From: Actinomycetota bacterium
GTDB taxonomy: Bacteria; Actinomycetota; Thermoleophilia; Miltoncostaeales; Miltoncostaeaceae
Direction of reading: 5' to 3'
Length of the DNA: 64,000 nucleotides
Assembly (NCBI GenBank): GCA_963169235.1
Contig: CAUJCX010000059.1
Coordinates: 1-64,000 of the forward strand
Part shown: in pieces, positions 15,263-24,434 of the stretch
How the letters are laid out: each line of letters starts with the position of its first letter
Numbering within the stretch: position 1 is the stretch's first letter
Position numbers and translations under genes: made by a program
Notes under the pieces: generated by a model
The model's input: the letters and a program-made list of their open reading frames with translations, nothing else
Told to the model about the DNA's origin: nothing
The model's database searches: none

Positions 15263-15919
15263 TCAGCCCCCGCCGCGGCCCGGGGGCGAGTTCATCGACA
15301 GCACCACCTCGCCGCGATCGGTCGCGATGCCGGTCGCGGTGATGCCGGGCGGGGCCTCGGGACGGAACCGCAGCGGCAGATCGTGGTCGCCCAGGTAGGC
15401 GTTCATCAGCGCCGGATCGCCGCCCACCTCGACGAACGTGAACGTGCCCGGCGTGCAGTCGTGCGCGGCCTCGTCGTAGCGCTCGCGCCACACGTCCATC
15501 GGGTCGCGGCGGCCCTCGGCGGGGCCGATGAAGAACGGCAGCGGGTAGCGGGGCATCCCGGCGGTGCGGAACGTGATGGTGCTGCCGTCCTGCAGCGCCA
15601 TCTCGCCCGACTGCACCGGCAGGCCGCGCCGGGCCGCGGTGTCGTCGAGGTCGGCGACGCCCAGCACCCACCAGATCACGCGGTCGGTGCCCGCCAGGGC
15701 CTGGCTGAGCCACGCGCCGTCGTCCTTGGACGTGTCGCCGACGCCCAGGAGCTCGAGGAACGTCGGGGGCTGCAGGGGCACCAGGCGGTTGGTGGTGCCG
15801 CCCAGGTGCCTTCCCCCGGGGACGGATCCCAGCCCGTACTCACTGCGCAGCCACTCCGCGGTGGCGTCGACGTCCTGCACGCCGTAGATCACGTGGTCGA
15901 TGAAGAAACCCTCGGACAT
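15263..15919 (-). CDS. VOC/glyoxalase-like domain protein
   Basis: 218 residues with GGGAGG before the ATG. The N-terminus IDHVIYGVQDVDATAEWL is the beta-alpha-beta start of a glyoxalase/bleomycin-resistance (VOC) module; its histidine is the usual first metal ligand. NRLVPLQPPTFLELLG and the later PLPFFIGP fit the Glyoxalase_3-like group seen in many actinobacteria, whose substrates are unknown. It is a single gene with no obvious operon partner. Confidence 0.75.
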   Translation of the reverse strand: MSEGFFIDHVIYGVQDVDATAEWLRSEYGLGSVPGGRHLGGTTNRLVPLQPPTFLELLGVGDTSKDDGAWLSQALAGTDRVIWWVLGVADLDDTAARRGLPVQSGEMALQDGSTITFRTAGMPRYPLPFFIGPAEGRRDPMDVWRERYDEAAHDCTPGTFTFVEVGGDPALMNAYLGDHDLPLRFRPEAPPGITATGIATDRGEVVLSMNSPPGRGGG

Positions 15920-16048
15920 GCCGCTCCTCCCCTCACCGGGCCGTTGCCGTCACCGTACCGCGGAATGGCACGCCACCGCGCCTGCGCCCCCCGAGGGGAG
16001 GTCGGATAAGGCCGCTGAAACGGTCGTAGAAGGCCCGCAGCTTGTCGA

Positions 16049-16741
16049 TCACGCGCCCTCATCCGGATGTGGCGATTCGGCCCATTCGATCGCCTCCTCC
16101 ACCGTGTGCGTCTGGGTGTCCCGCTGCTGTGCCAGCGATCGCTGAAACCGTGCGATCTCCCGCTCGAAGCCGTCGCCAAGGCGATCCACGAACGTGTCGG
16201 CGCGCTCGACGACGTCATCGAAGTGGCCTGTCCGGCGTGCCAGGTCCAACGTCAGCAACGCATCGTGGTCGTGCGAACCGGAGAAGGTCTGTCCCTCGGC
16301 GTGCAGGCGATCGAGCCAACCGAGTGCCTCCTCCCGCAGGGTGCGGGCCTCGGCGCCGAGATCCTCGTCGTCACACGCCCAGACGGCACACAAGGTCGCC
16401 CAAAGGGCGTCGCGGGCGTGGCCGCCAAGCTGGCACAGGTGCCGGAACGCGAGGAAGTCGCGCGCCAGCTGGGGGAACCGCTCGTCGGCCAGGATCGTGA
16501 GGTACTCCGGGCAACGCACGGCAGCCGGCAGGTCAACCCCGGTGAGCGCCTCGAGGCCCCGGCTGCGATAGCCGCAGTGCGGGCAGTCGTCGATCTGCCG
16601 AGACAACGTGAACCGCGCCAACCCCGGGGGCCGCGTGTCCAGGTCCATCGAGCCGAACGAGCTCGTGCTCAGCAGCATCATGACGTCGACCGACGCGCCG
16701 CAACTGGCGCAGGTGACGTTGTCCTCGGCAATCATGGTCAT
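16049..16741 (-). CDS. Zinc-ribbon protein of unknown function
   Basis: 230 residues with GGGAGGC before the ATG at 16741. Two CxxC knuckles, CASC at residues 11-14 and CPHC around 53-56, form a probable zinc ribbon. The rest is alpha-helical and reminiscent of tetratricopeptide-like repeats (ARDALWATLCAVWACDDED and EEALGWLDRLHAEGQ). The layout resembles DUF2225-type proteins, but I cannot confirm the family. No operon partner. Confidence 0.65.
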   Translation of the reverse strand: MTMIAEDNVTCASCGASVDVMMLLSTSSFGSMDLDTRPPGLARFTLSRQIDDCPHCGYRSRGLEALTGVDLPAAVRCPEYLTILADERFPQLARDFLAFRHLCQLGGHARDALWATLCAVWACDDEDLGAEARTLREEALGWLDRLHAEGQTFSGSHDHDALLTLDLARRTGHFDDVVERADTFVDRLGDGFEREIARFQRSLAQQRDTQTHTVEEAIEWAESPHPDEGA

Positions 16742-16982
16742 CGTGGAGCCTCCCTTTCGTCACCCTGTACTCAGCGTCGCCGGGCCCGGGTCTTACGGAC
16801 GGCCGTGAGGATGTGGGGAGGGGCGCGAGTCCACGGCACGCGTGTTCGCGTCGGCCCGCGCGTCTCTCGCCCCCGGTGGTCTCGTCAGAGCCCTCCGTCA
16901 CGCCCAGCCCAGCTGACGGTGACGTCCCACACGCCGCCCATCTGGTGGTCGATGAAAGAGCCCTCGGACCCCCGCGCTCTGG

Positions 16983-17369
16983 TCAGACGCGCACGACCGC
17001 CACACCGGAGAACGCCGAGAAATCGGCGTCCTGCGTCACGACGGCAACGCCATGGCGCATGGCGGTCGCCGCGATCCACGCGTCGTGGCGCCGAACGCGT
17101 CGGCCCGCCTCACGCTCGCCTGCCGCGATGCGGGCGAAGCAGCTCGCGGTGGCCGCATCCACGTCCAGCAGCGGGTACGTCGCGCGCACGTACGACAGCG
17201 TCGCCAGGCGTCGTGCCCGGCTGTCGGTGTCGCGGGCTCGCAAGACACCCAGCTCCAGCTCGGCGGCGGTGATGACGGACACCGCGAGCTCATCCGGCAG
17301 CGCATCCCCGAGAGGCCGCCCGGCCTCTCGCGCGATGAACACCGACGTATCGGCGATGGCGCGCGTCAC
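16983..17369 (-). CDS. vapC: VapC-type PIN-domain ribonuclease toxin
   Basis: 128 residues from the GTG of a GTGA overlap with the antitoxin stop. The four PIN acidic residues are visible: the Asp of IADTSVF, the Glu of TAAELELG, the Asp of RRHDAWIAATA, and the Asp of VTQDADF. They hold divalent metal and cut RNA, typically tRNA or rRNA. The operon order antitoxin then toxin, with the 4-nt overlap, is standard for vapBC. Confidence 0.9.
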   Translation of the reverse strand: MTRAIADTSVFIAREAGRPLGDALPDELAVSVITAAELELGVLRARDTDSRARRLATLSYVRATYPLLDVDAATASCFARIAAGEREAGRRVRRHDAWIAATAMRHGVAVVTQDADFSAFSGVAVVRV

Positions 17370-17608
17370 TCGTCGTCGACGAGGTCACCCCGGACGTCGG
17401 CAAGGTCGTCGAGCAGCCCCGGGTCGGCGAGTGGCATGGCGCGCAGTTGCGCGGAGGGCACCCACGGGCTCCTGCGCGCGCGATGGGGAACGATGTCCGC
17501 CACCGGCTCCCGATTCACCGTGAGCGTCAACGTGTGCCCCTCGCGTACCGCGGCAACGACCCGCGCGGTGCTGTTGCGCAGGTCCCGTACCGACACTTCA
17601 TCAGCCAT
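17366..17608 (-). CDS. vapB: VapB-type antitoxin (Phd/YefM fold)
   Basis: 80 residues from the ATG at 17608. The N-terminal half VSVRDLRNSTARVVAAVREG is the DNA-binding Phd/YefM element; TLTVNREPVADIVP follows, then an acidic toxin-binding tail (LLDDLADVRGDLVDDE). A TACGTT -10 box 7 nt before the ATG indicates a leaderless mRNA. Three GTGCAC sites overlap and precede the promoter (see 17609-17670), the likely autoregulatory operators. A broken second copy of the gene lies 1.8 kb upstream (19314-19402). Confidence 0.88.
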   Translation of the reverse strand: MADEVSVRDLRNSTARVVAAVREGHTLTLTVNREPVADIVPHRARRSPWVPSAQLRAMPLADPGLLDDLADVRGDLVDDE

Positions 17609-17670
17609 GTGCACCAACGTAGCACCCCCGTGGCACGGCGGGTGCACGAGAGTCTTTCGTGGTGTGCACC
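17609..17670. promoter_or_regulatory. vapBC promoter with three GTGCAC operator sites
   Basis: The self-complementary hexamer GTGCAC occurs at 17609-17614, 17642-17647 and 17664-17669, starts spaced 33 and 22 bp (three and two helical turns), so all face the same side of the DNA. The first site lies between the -10 box (17616-17621, TACGTT on the minus strand) and the antitoxin start. This is the arrangement expected for cooperative repression by the VapBC complex. Confidence 0.5.
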
Positions 17671-17859
17671 GGGAGGCTCATGGCCACGACGGGACTCCTC
17701 GGGCCCGAGACGGCACCGCGGGCCACGCACCAGCGCGGGCGACACCGCCATCTCGGGTGACCGTCACCACGAATTCCCGCACGGTCCCCCGCACGGTCAA
17801 GAGACGCGAACGGGTGCCGGATGCGTCTGGCGACGCATCGTCCGCGGGGCTCGTGTGGG

Positions 17860-19110
17860 TCAGGGGCCCAGCGTGCCGAGGGGGATGACGTGGACGCCGC
17901 TCGGCAGCGTGTAGGCGTACTGGGTGCCGGTGATGATCGCGAGGAACGCGGCGGGGCCGGTGCGGTCGGCGTCGACCCGCTCGTCCCGCAGCGTCAGGAG
18001 GTTGCGTTCTGCCTGCGCGAGGTGCGCGGAGCCCAGCTTCACCTCGGCGGCACCCCAGGCACCCGACGGGTACTCGATGATGGCGTCGACCTCCAGCCCC
18101 GTGTTGTCCCGATAGTGGTAGACGTTGCCGAACTCGGCGCCTGCGAGGCAGCGAAGGTCGCGGACCACCATCGACTCGAACACCTGCCCGAAGTATGCGG
18201 GGTCGCGGGCCAGGCGCGCCGGACCGACCCCGAGGGCGGCGAGTGCGAGCGAGGGGTCGCACAGGTGCAGCTTGGGTTGGGTGCGCAGACGGGAGCGTGA
18301 GCGCAGCGCGACGCTCCACGCCGGTAGCTCGTCCAGGGCGAACACGCGTCGAAGGGCATCCATGTACGCGGCGATGGTCTTGACGTCGACAGGGGGCCCC
18401 GCGCCGGAGACATCCCGGGCGATGGCCGCGAGGGTCGCCTCGCTTGCGACGTTGCGCGCAAGCGAACCCACCAGACGCCGCAACCGGTCCGCGTCGTGGC
18501 GGACGCCGACAGCAAACGGGACGTCGGTGCGGCACAGGTCGTCCAGGTACGCGCCGCTGAACACCGCGGCGTGCCGATCGGTGGCGCCGAGGAGGGCAGG
18601 CCAGCCGCCGCGCACCGCCAGGGACGCAAGCGCGTCGTAGGTCAGCGGGGACGTTCCGCTCACCGTCGTCGCGTGGGCGAGGCCCGACAGCGACACCTCG
18701 CCGGAGGAGTGCTGACTTTCCGACAGCGACATCGGTCGCATGCGCAGGCGGGCGAACCGGCCTGCACCCGAGTGGCGCGTGATGTCGTCGGCGGGGGTGG
18801 CGGACCCCGACAAGATGAACTGGCCGCGCTGCCGGCGGTCGTCGACCTCGTGCCGGATGGCGTTCCACAGGCTGGGCGCCAACTGCCATTCGTCGATAAG
18901 GCGTGGGGAGGCGCCCCGTAGCACCTCGACGGGATTGAGATCGGCGAGCGCCACCATCTCGGGTGAACGGTCCATGCGCACCGAGCTCGCGGCGTGTTCC
19001 AGTGCGGTGGACGTCTTCCCGCACCCACGGGGGCCCTCGATGAGTACCGCCCCCAGGCCCCCGAGGAGCTCGTCAAGGACGCGGTCGGCAGTGCGCACGA
19101 GGTAGGTCAC
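17860..19110 (-). CDS. AAA ATPase with DUF4143 domain
   Basis: 416 residues from the GTG at 19110; the frame is open further upstream but a TACACT -10 box 6 nt before this GTG makes it the natural leaderless start. Walker A is EGPRGCGKTST; RLIDEWQLAPSLWNAIRHEVD is the Walker B region typical of AAA_14 ATPases; and the C-terminal half (EVDAIIEYPSGAWGAAEVKLG) is DUF4143, which resembles a restriction-endonuclease-like fold. The family is very common and functionally obscure, possibly defence- or selfish-element-related. Three 23-bp direct repeats lie in its promoter, and it is bracketed by copies of the vapB antitoxin. Confidence 0.82.
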   Translation of the reverse strand: MTYLVRTADRVLDELLGGLGAVLIEGPRGCGKTSTALEHAASSVRMDRSPEMVALADLNPVEVLRGASPRLIDEWQLAPSLWNAIRHEVDDRRQRGQFILSGSATPADDITRHSGAGRFARLRMRPMSLSESQHSSGEVSLSGLAHATTVSGTSPLTYDALASLAVRGGWPALLGATDRHAAVFSGAYLDDLCRTDVPFAVGVRHDADRLRRLVGSLARNVASEATLAAIARDVSGAGPPVDVKTIAAYMDALRRVFALDELPAWSVALRSRSRLRTQPKLHLCDPSLALAALGVGPARLARDPAYFGQVFESMVVRDLRCLAGAEFGNVYHYRDNTGLEVDAIIEYPSGAWGAAEVKLGSAHLAQAERNLLTLRDERVDADRTGPAAFLAIITGTQYAYTLPSGVHVIPLGTLGP

Positions 19111-19120
19111 GAGAGCAGTG

Positions 19121-19183
19121 TACCCTGATCTGCAACGTTTTCGTACCATGATCTGCAACGCATGCGCACCATTGTCTGCAAGG
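19121..19183. repeat. Three direct repeats with a 23-bp period upstream of the ATPase gene
   Basis: A 17-base motif, TACC-N-TGATCTGCAACG, occurs at 19121-19137 and 19144-19160, with a diverged copy (CACCATTGTCTGCAAGG) at 19167-19183. Starts are exactly 23 bp apart. The first copy touches the TACACT -10 box (19117-19122), so the array reaches into the promoter of the gene starting at 19110. Probable binding sites for a regulator or for the ATPase itself. Confidence 0.75.
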
Positions 19184-19244
19184 TCGTGATGCCCGGGCGT
19201 GCAATCTCAAAGTGGCCGCAGCGCGCGCGCTGCCCCGGGTCGTG

Positions 19245-19402
19245 CGGCACGTCGCCGCAGTCGTGCCGGCGCCCCGGGGATTCCGCGCGTAGCAGGGGGA
19301 ACGCTGTCCGCTGCCGGCTCCCGATTCACCGTGAGCGTCAACGCGCCGCCCCTCGCGTACCGCGGCAACGACCCGCGCGGTGCTACTGCGCAGGTCCCGC
19401 AT
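19245..19402 (-). pseudogene. Frameshifted duplicate of the vapB antitoxin
   Basis: The minus strand encodes MRDLRSSTARVVAAVREG in one frame and then TLTVNREPAADSVPP in another, the two halves of the VapB sequence at 17366-17608. At DNA level 19314-19399 matches 17505-17589 almost base for base, with one extra nucleotide just before the CCCCTCGCG shared by both (about 19342-19348), which breaks the frame. There is no toxin gene beside it and the tail has drifted. It is a decayed duplicate in the same orientation as the intact gene. Confidence 0.75.
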
Positions 19403-19414
19403 CGGCGCACGCGA

Positions 19415-19436
19415 AAGGCCCTGTTTCCAGGGCCTT
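19415..19436 (-). terminator. Terminator hairpin behind tRNA-Gly
   Basis: AAGGCCCTG (19415-19423), loop TTTC, CAGGGCCTT (19428-19436): a perfect 9-bp stem immediately 3' of the tRNA on the minus strand, followed there by TTC. There is no long U-run, as is usual in GC-rich actinobacteria. Confidence 0.7.
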
Positions 19437-19442
19437 CGTAGG

Positions 19443-19515
19443 AGCGGGAGACGAGGTTCGAACTCGCGACATTCAGCTTGGAAGGCTGACGCTCTACCAA
19501 CTGAGCTACTCCCGC
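19443..19515 (-). tRNA. tRNA-Gly (anticodon TCC)
   Basis: 73 nt on the minus strand. Acceptor GCGGGAG pairs with CTCCCGC; D-arm GCTCAGTTGGTAGAGC; anticodon loop CTTCCAA gives TCC; T-arm has GTTCGAAC. The discriminator is T, normal for glycine tRNA. CCA is not encoded. Confidence 0.95.
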
Positions 19516-19568
19516 GCAGGGCGATCGTAGCAAGGCTCCACCCGGGCGCCGCACCCGGGAGGCGGACG

Positions 19569-21908
19569 TCAGGCGGGGGGCGGCTCGCGCAGTCCGGGCG
19601 GGCCCAGCACCACGCGCTCGAGGGCGCGGGCGGCCGGCTCCCAGAACTGGGTGCCCGTCACGCGCTCCACCTCGGCCAGCGCGGCGGCGACGTCCTTCAC
19701 GTCGCCGTAGCTGCGGGCGCTGGTCATCACGTCCCACGCGTCGGCGACCGCGATGATGCGGGCGCCCTCGGGGATCTGGTCTCCGGCGAGCCCGTCGGGG
19801 TAGCCGGCCCCGTCCCAGCGCTCGTGATGGTGCCGCACCCACCGGCACTGCTCGCGGTCGAGCACGTCCGACGTGATCTCGGCGCCCAGGGCCGCGTGGC
19901 GCTTCACCACGTCGTACTCGGCGGGGTCGAGCGGCCCCTCCTTGCGCAGGATCGAGTCGGGCACGCCCAGCTTGCCGATGTCGTGAAGGAGGGCGGCGTC
20001 GCGCAGCTCGCGGGCCCGCTCCTTGGTCCAGCCCAGGGCGACGGCGACGCGCTGGGCCATGGCGGCCACGCGCACCGAATGCCGGTTGGTGGCGGTGTCC
20101 TTCGCGTCGATGGCCCGCGCCAGCGAACGCAGCGCCGCCACCGACCTCGTGCGCTCCAGGCGGCGGGCCCGCTCCTTGGGCGACATCGCGTGCACCAGGT
20201 GGGGGCTGTACACGCACGTCTGGTTGCGGCCGTTGCCCTTCGCCCAGTAGAGCGCCCCGTCGGCGTGGCGGTAGAGCTCGTCCCCGTCGTCGGCATGGGT
20301 CAGGTCGCACACGCCGGCCGAGAACGTCATGCGCTCATCGCCCCACATCGGCGTCGCCGACATCAGGCTGCGAGCCCGGTCGAGCGCCTCCCGGGCCACG
20401 TCGGCGCCGGTCTCGGGCAGGAGCCACGCGAACTCCTCGCCGCCCACGCGCGCGACCAGCTCGGTGCGGCGGGCCGTGCCGCTGAGGAGGCGGGCCACGT
20501 CGCCCAGCACCTTGTCGCCCGCCTGGTGGCCGTACGTGTCGTTGAAGCGCTTGAAGTGGTCGAGGTCCACCAGGGCCAGCGCCAGGGGGCGCTCGTAGCG
20601 GTGCGCGCGCGCCACCTCGTCGCGCAGGCGCTCGTGGAACGAGCGGTGGTTGGCGAGCCCCGTCAGCGGATCGGTGAGGGCCTGCGTCGCCAGCCGCGTG
20701 CGGGTCTCGGCCGCCACGATGGCCACGCTGGCGAGCTCGGCGAAACGCTCCAGGCGGGCCTCCGTGCCCAGCGGCACCGCCCGGCCGCGCCGTCCCACGG
20801 CGACCACCGCGCCCCACAGCGCGCCGTCCACCTGCACGGGCGCGGCCACGGCCGACGCGCCGTCCGCCTCGTCGTGAAGGCCCCCCAGCGCGAAGTCGCG
20901 TCCCCGCGTGGTGCGTCCCGTCGCCATCATGCGCGGCAGGACGTCGCCCGCATCAAGCGGCATGTGCGTGCCGGTGACCACCGTCGACGCGCCGCCCACG
21001 GCGTGCACGACCGCCTGCTCGGGCACGGGGAAGTGCAGCACCAGCGCGACGTCGCTGCGGATGAGGCGCGAGACCTCGTCGGCGACCATCCGCAACGCGG
21101 CGGAGGCGTCGCTCTCGATGGCGACGGCCATCGCCACGCGGCGCAGGGCGTCCTGCTCGCGGGCCTCCTGCTCGGCCCGCTGCACCCGCGTGGCGGCGTT
21201 CTCCAGCGCGGCCACCCGCAGCGTCGCGTCGCGCAGGCTGCACACCACGCCGTCGCCCGGCCCGGTGCGGCGCACCACCGCCTCGATCCACACCACCGTG
21301 TGGTCGGGACGACGCACGCGGAACGTCACCTCCAGTGACGCCGACCCCGCCACGGCGCGCCGCAGCACCTCGTCGAGCTCGGGCCGGTCGTCCGGCAGGG
21401 CCAGGTCCACCAGGCGGTGCCCTTCCAGGTGCACCGGCGGGGCGCCGAACAGCTCGGGCGTCGCGCCCGCCGCCCACGCCACCACGCCGTCGGACGTCAG
21501 CTCGGCGAGGGCGTCGCCCGACTCGCCCACGGCCCCGTCGCCGGGCGCGGGCGTCACCACGCACAGCGTGCCCGCGGACGTGTGGGACGCGTCCCGCCGC
21601 GGGGTGGCGGTGACGCGCAACCGGCGCGGTGCGCCGTCGCGATCGGTGACGTCGACGACCAGGCTGGCCGGCTCGAACGCCGCGAAGCGGCGGGCCGCGG
21701 AGGCGGCGGCGGCCGACAGCACGGCCACCATGGCGTCGTCGTCGCCCGGCGCGTCGTCGGCCCCCCACAGGCGCAGGCCGTCGAAGGCGCGGTTCACCCG
21801 GATGCTGCCGTCCGGCGAAACCACCGCCGCAGGCACCGGGAGGGCGTCCATGCTCAGAGCTCCGGCAACCGCGTTCTCGTCCGTCGCGCGCTCGTGCTCG
21901 GGTGTCAT
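19569..21908 (-). CDS. Sensor with GGDEF and HD-GYP domains (c-di-GMP turnover)
   Basis: About 779 residues from the ATG at 21908 (a longer start at 21998 is possible). Two PAS-like regions (residues 15-110 and 120-250) and a GAF-like region (270-400) precede a GGDEF domain with active-site VGGEEF and no RxxD inhibition site (RRTE instead). The C-terminal domain is [20 protein letters not shown] and [14 protein letters not shown] carry the metal ligands and GYP triplet. One protein can thus make and break c-di-GMP. No transmembrane helix; cytosolic. A single gene. Confidence 0.85.
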   Translation of the reverse strand: MTPEHERATDENAVAGALSMDALPVPAAVVSPDGSIRVNRAFDGLRLWGADDAPGDDDAMVAVLSAAAASAARRFAAFEPASLVVDVTDRDGAPRRLRVTATPRRDASHTSAGTLCVVTPAPGDGAVGESGDALAELTSDGVVAWAAGATPELFGAPPVHLEGHRLVDLALPDDRPELDEVLRRAVAGSASLEVTFRVRRPDHTVVWIEAVVRRTGPGDGVVCSLRDATLRVAALENAATRVQRAEQEAREQDALRRVAMAVAIESDASAALRMVADEVSRLIRSDVALVLHFPVPEQAVVHAVGGASTVVTGTHMPLDAGDVLPRMMATGRTTRGRDFALGGLHDEADGASAVAAPVQVDGALWGAVVAVGRRGRAVPLGTEARLERFAELASVAIVAAETRTRLATQALTDPLTGLANHRSFHERLRDEVARAHRYERPLALALVDLDHFKRFNDTYGHQAGDKVLGDVARLLSGTARRTELVARVGGEEFAWLLPETGADVAREALDRARSLMSATPMWGDERMTFSAGVCDLTHADDGDELYRHADGALYWAKGNGRNQTCVYSPHLVHAMSPKERARRLERTRSVAALRSLARAIDAKDTATNRHSVRVAAMAQRVAVALGWTKERARELRDAALLHDIGKLGVPDSILRKEGPLDPAEYDVVKRHAALGAEITSDVLDREQCRWVRHHHERWDGAGYPDGLAGDQIPEGARIIAVADAWDVMTSARSYGDVKDVAAALAEVERVTGTQFWEPAARALERVVLGPPGLREPPPA

Positions 21909-22023
21909 CCGGATCGGGTCGATCGTGGGTGCGTCCTTGGTTTCCGTACCGTGGTCAGCAGTGAGTATGAACGCGGACGGCCCCGGCGCAAAGCCCACCG
22001 CGCCCGCGCGGCCCGTACGCGGC

Positions 22024-23460
22024 TCACGGCGTGGGGACGGTCACCACGATCAGCTTCTCGGTGGTCATGTTGCGCACGGCCCAGTGGGGCCCCTCGCGGG
22101 TGTTGCCGCTGTCCTTCTCGCCGCCGTACGGCTGCTGATCCACCCGGAACGTCGGCGTCTCGTTGATGAGCACCCCGCCGAACCCGAGCCGCCGCGCCCA
22201 CCCCAGGGCCCGGTCGACGCGGCCCGTGAAGATGCCCGCCTGCAGGCCGAACGGCGTGCCGTTGGCCAGGTCGATGGCCTCGTCGATGCCGGCCACCGCG
22301 GCGACGCCCACGACGGGCCCGAACACCTCCTCGCACGACAGCTTCATGGTGGGCGTGATGCCGTCCACCACGGTGGGGGCCAGCAGCCGGTCGTGCTGCG
22401 TGCCGCCCGTGACGACGCGCGCGCCGCCCCGCTTGGCGCCCGCCACCCACGCGATCACGCGTTTCTGCGACGGCTCGTCGATCACCGGGCCCACGTCCGT
22501 CGCCTCGTCGCGGGGATCGCCCACGACCAGGGACTCCACCGCGGCGCAGAACGCGTCCAAGAACTCCTTGTGGACGGCCTTCTCGACGTACACGCGCTGC
22601 ACCGACACACAGCTCTGGCCCGCGTGGGTGAAGCCCGACGCCGCCAGGCGCGCCACCGCGTGCTCCAGGTCGGCGTCGGCCGCGACGATCACGGGCGACG
22701 AGTTGCCCAGCTCGAGCGCCACCCGCTTGGCAGGCTGACGACGCGCGATGTCCCAGCCCACGGGGCCCGACCCGGTGAACGAGATCATGGGCACGTCGGC
22801 GTGGTCGACGATGCGCGTGCCCACCGTGGCGCCGGGCCCGGGGATCACGGCCAGCGCGCCGGGCGGCAGGCCGCACTCGGTCAGCACGCGTGCCAGAAGC
22901 AGCGCCGACAAGGGCGTGGCGCCCGCCGGCTTCAGCACCACGGGGCATCCGGCGGCGATCGCGGGCGCCACCTTGTGGGCCACCAGGTTGAGCGGGAAGT
23001 TGAACGGGGAGATCGCCCCGACCACGCCGACCGGCTCACGCACCACCACGCCCATCCTGCCGGCGCCGAACGCGCTGGCATCCATGGGCACGGTCTCGCC
23101 GCCCAGCGTCAGCGCCTCCGCCGCCGAGAACCGCAGCGTCTCGACCGCCCGGTCGACCTCGCCGCGGGCCTGCTTCAGCGGCTTGCCGGCCTCGAGGCAG
23201 ATGGTCATGGCGAAGTGCTCGCGGTCGGCCCGCACGGCGTCGGCCGTGCGCAGCAGCACCGAGGCCCGCTCGGACGCGGGGGGAGGGGGAAGGTGCGCGC
23301 ACGCCGACGCGACGGCCCGGTCGACCATGGCCTCGTCGCCGTTCTCCACGCGGGCGATCACCTCGCCGTCGAACGGGTTCACCACGTCGGTGCCGCCGAC
23401 GCCCGTGGCCTCGCGCCCGTCGAGGAACGGGCCGGTGGGCTGGCGCGGATGAAGGCTCAC
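22024..23460 (-). CDS. NAD(P)-dependent aldehyde dehydrogenase
   Basis: 478 residues from the GTG at 23460, which overlaps the endonuclease IV stop by 4 nt. Motifs of the ALDH superfamily: ISPFNFPLNLVAHKVAPA, FTGSGPVGWDIA (NAD site), LELGNSSPVIV (general-base Glu), FTHAGQSCVSVQR (nucleophile Cys), EEVFGPVVG. It oxidises an aldehyde to the acid; the substrate cannot be named. Coupling to a DNA-repair gene is probably incidental. Confidence 0.88.
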   Translation of the reverse strand: MSLHPRQPTGPFLDGREATGVGGTDVVNPFDGEVIARVENGDEAMVDRAVASACAHLPPPPASERASVLLRTADAVRADREHFAMTICLEAGKPLKQARGEVDRAVETLRFSAAEALTLGGETVPMDASAFGAGRMGVVVREPVGVVGAISPFNFPLNLVAHKVAPAIAAGCPVVLKPAGATPLSALLLARVLTECGLPPGALAVIPGPGATVGTRIVDHADVPMISFTGSGPVGWDIARRQPAKRVALELGNSSPVIVAADADLEHAVARLAASGFTHAGQSCVSVQRVYVEKAVHKEFLDAFCAAVESLVVGDPRDEATDVGPVIDEPSQKRVIAWVAGAKRGGARVVTGGTQHDRLLAPTVVDGITPTMKLSCEEVFGPVVGVAAVAGIDEAIDLANGTPFGLQAGIFTGRVDRALGWARRLGFGGVLINETPTFRVDQQPYGGEKDSGNTREGPHWAVRNMTTEKLIVVTVPTP

Positions 23461-24371
23461 TGAGACCCCCTGAGTTCCCGGCCCTCGCGGTGGAAGCGGC
23501 GCGCGCGTTCCATGTTCTCGGTGTCGGGTCCGTTGTTGTCGATGCCTGGTACCTCCAGCACCACCGGCAGGCCCTGAAGGCGGGGGCACCCGAGGATGCG
23601 GCGCATGCCGTCCGCCCCGATGCCGCCGTCGCCGATGTTGGCGTGCCGGTCGCGGTTGGAGGCGAACGCGGTGGCCGAGTCGTTGAGGTGCAGGCTCCGC
23701 AGCCGGTGCATGCCCACGGTGGCGTCGAAGTCGTCGAGCACCCGGTCGATGCCGTCCGGCTCGTGCACCGGGTAGCCGCTGGCGAACAGGTGCTGCGTGT
23801 CCAGGCAGAAGCCCACGCGCGCGTCGTCGTCGACCCGGTTGGCCACGTCGGCCAGCTGGGCGAAGCTGCGGCCGATGGTGTCGCCCGCCCCGGCCGTGTT
23901 CTCGAGGTACACCTGGCACGCGCCGGGCACCCGCTCGAGCGCCTCGCGGATGCCCGCCGCGATGCGGGCCACGGCCTCGTCGTACGTGCTGCCCTTCGAC
24001 GATCCGACGTGCAGTACCACGCCCGCGAGGCCCAGGCGCTCACCGATCTCCAGGTGCTGCACCAGGCTCTCCACCGAGAACCGGTAGATGTTGCGCGTCT
24101 TCGTCGCCGGCTTGCCGGGCGGCCCGGTGGGCACCTCGGCGTCCGGGGCGCCCAGGTTGATGAGGTACAGGCCGTGGCTCACCAGCGGCCCCATGCCGGC
24201 CTCGGCGGCCTTGGCGCGGAACGCGGCGATCTCGTCGTCCTTGTGGCGGATGGGCGCCCACGTGCGCGGGTTGTGCGTGAACACCTGGAGGCTCTCGCAG
24301 CCGATCGCGAGGCCCCGGTCGATGGCGTTGCTGATACCGCCCGAGGACGACACGTGTGCTCCGAACCGCAT
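23457..24371 (-). CDS. nfo: Deoxyribonuclease IV (AP endonuclease)
   Basis: 304 residues. It cuts 5' of abasic sites in base-excision repair with three zinc ions. The fold motifs are clear: RFGAHVSSSGGI at the start, LVSHGLYLINL, VVLHVGSSKG, VYLENTAGAG, FCLDTQHLFASGY, SLHLNDS, RHANIGDG. A TAGACT -10 box sits 7 nt before the ATG at 24371, so the second of two in-frame ATGs (24377 and 24371) is the likely leaderless start. It diverges from the SNase-like gene, whose promoter is back to back. Confidence 0.93.
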   Translation of the reverse strand: MRFGAHVSSSGGISNAIDRGLAIGCESLQVFTHNPRTWAPIRHKDDEIAAFRAKAAEAGMGPLVSHGLYLINLGAPDAEVPTGPPGKPATKTRNIYRFSVESLVQHLEIGERLGLAGVVLHVGSSKGSTYDEAVARIAAGIREALERVPGACQVYLENTAGAGDTIGRSFAQLADVANRVDDDARVGFCLDTQHLFASGYPVHEPDGIDRVLDDFDATVGMHRLRSLHLNDSATAFASNRDRHANIGDGGIGADGMRRILGCPRLQGLPVVLEVPGIDNNGPDTENMERARRFHREGRELRGSQ

Positions 24372-24434
24372 GCCCATGAGTCTACGCGCACCCCCGCGAG
24401 CCGGGCAGCCACGCGGGCCCGTAGGGTGGCGGGC

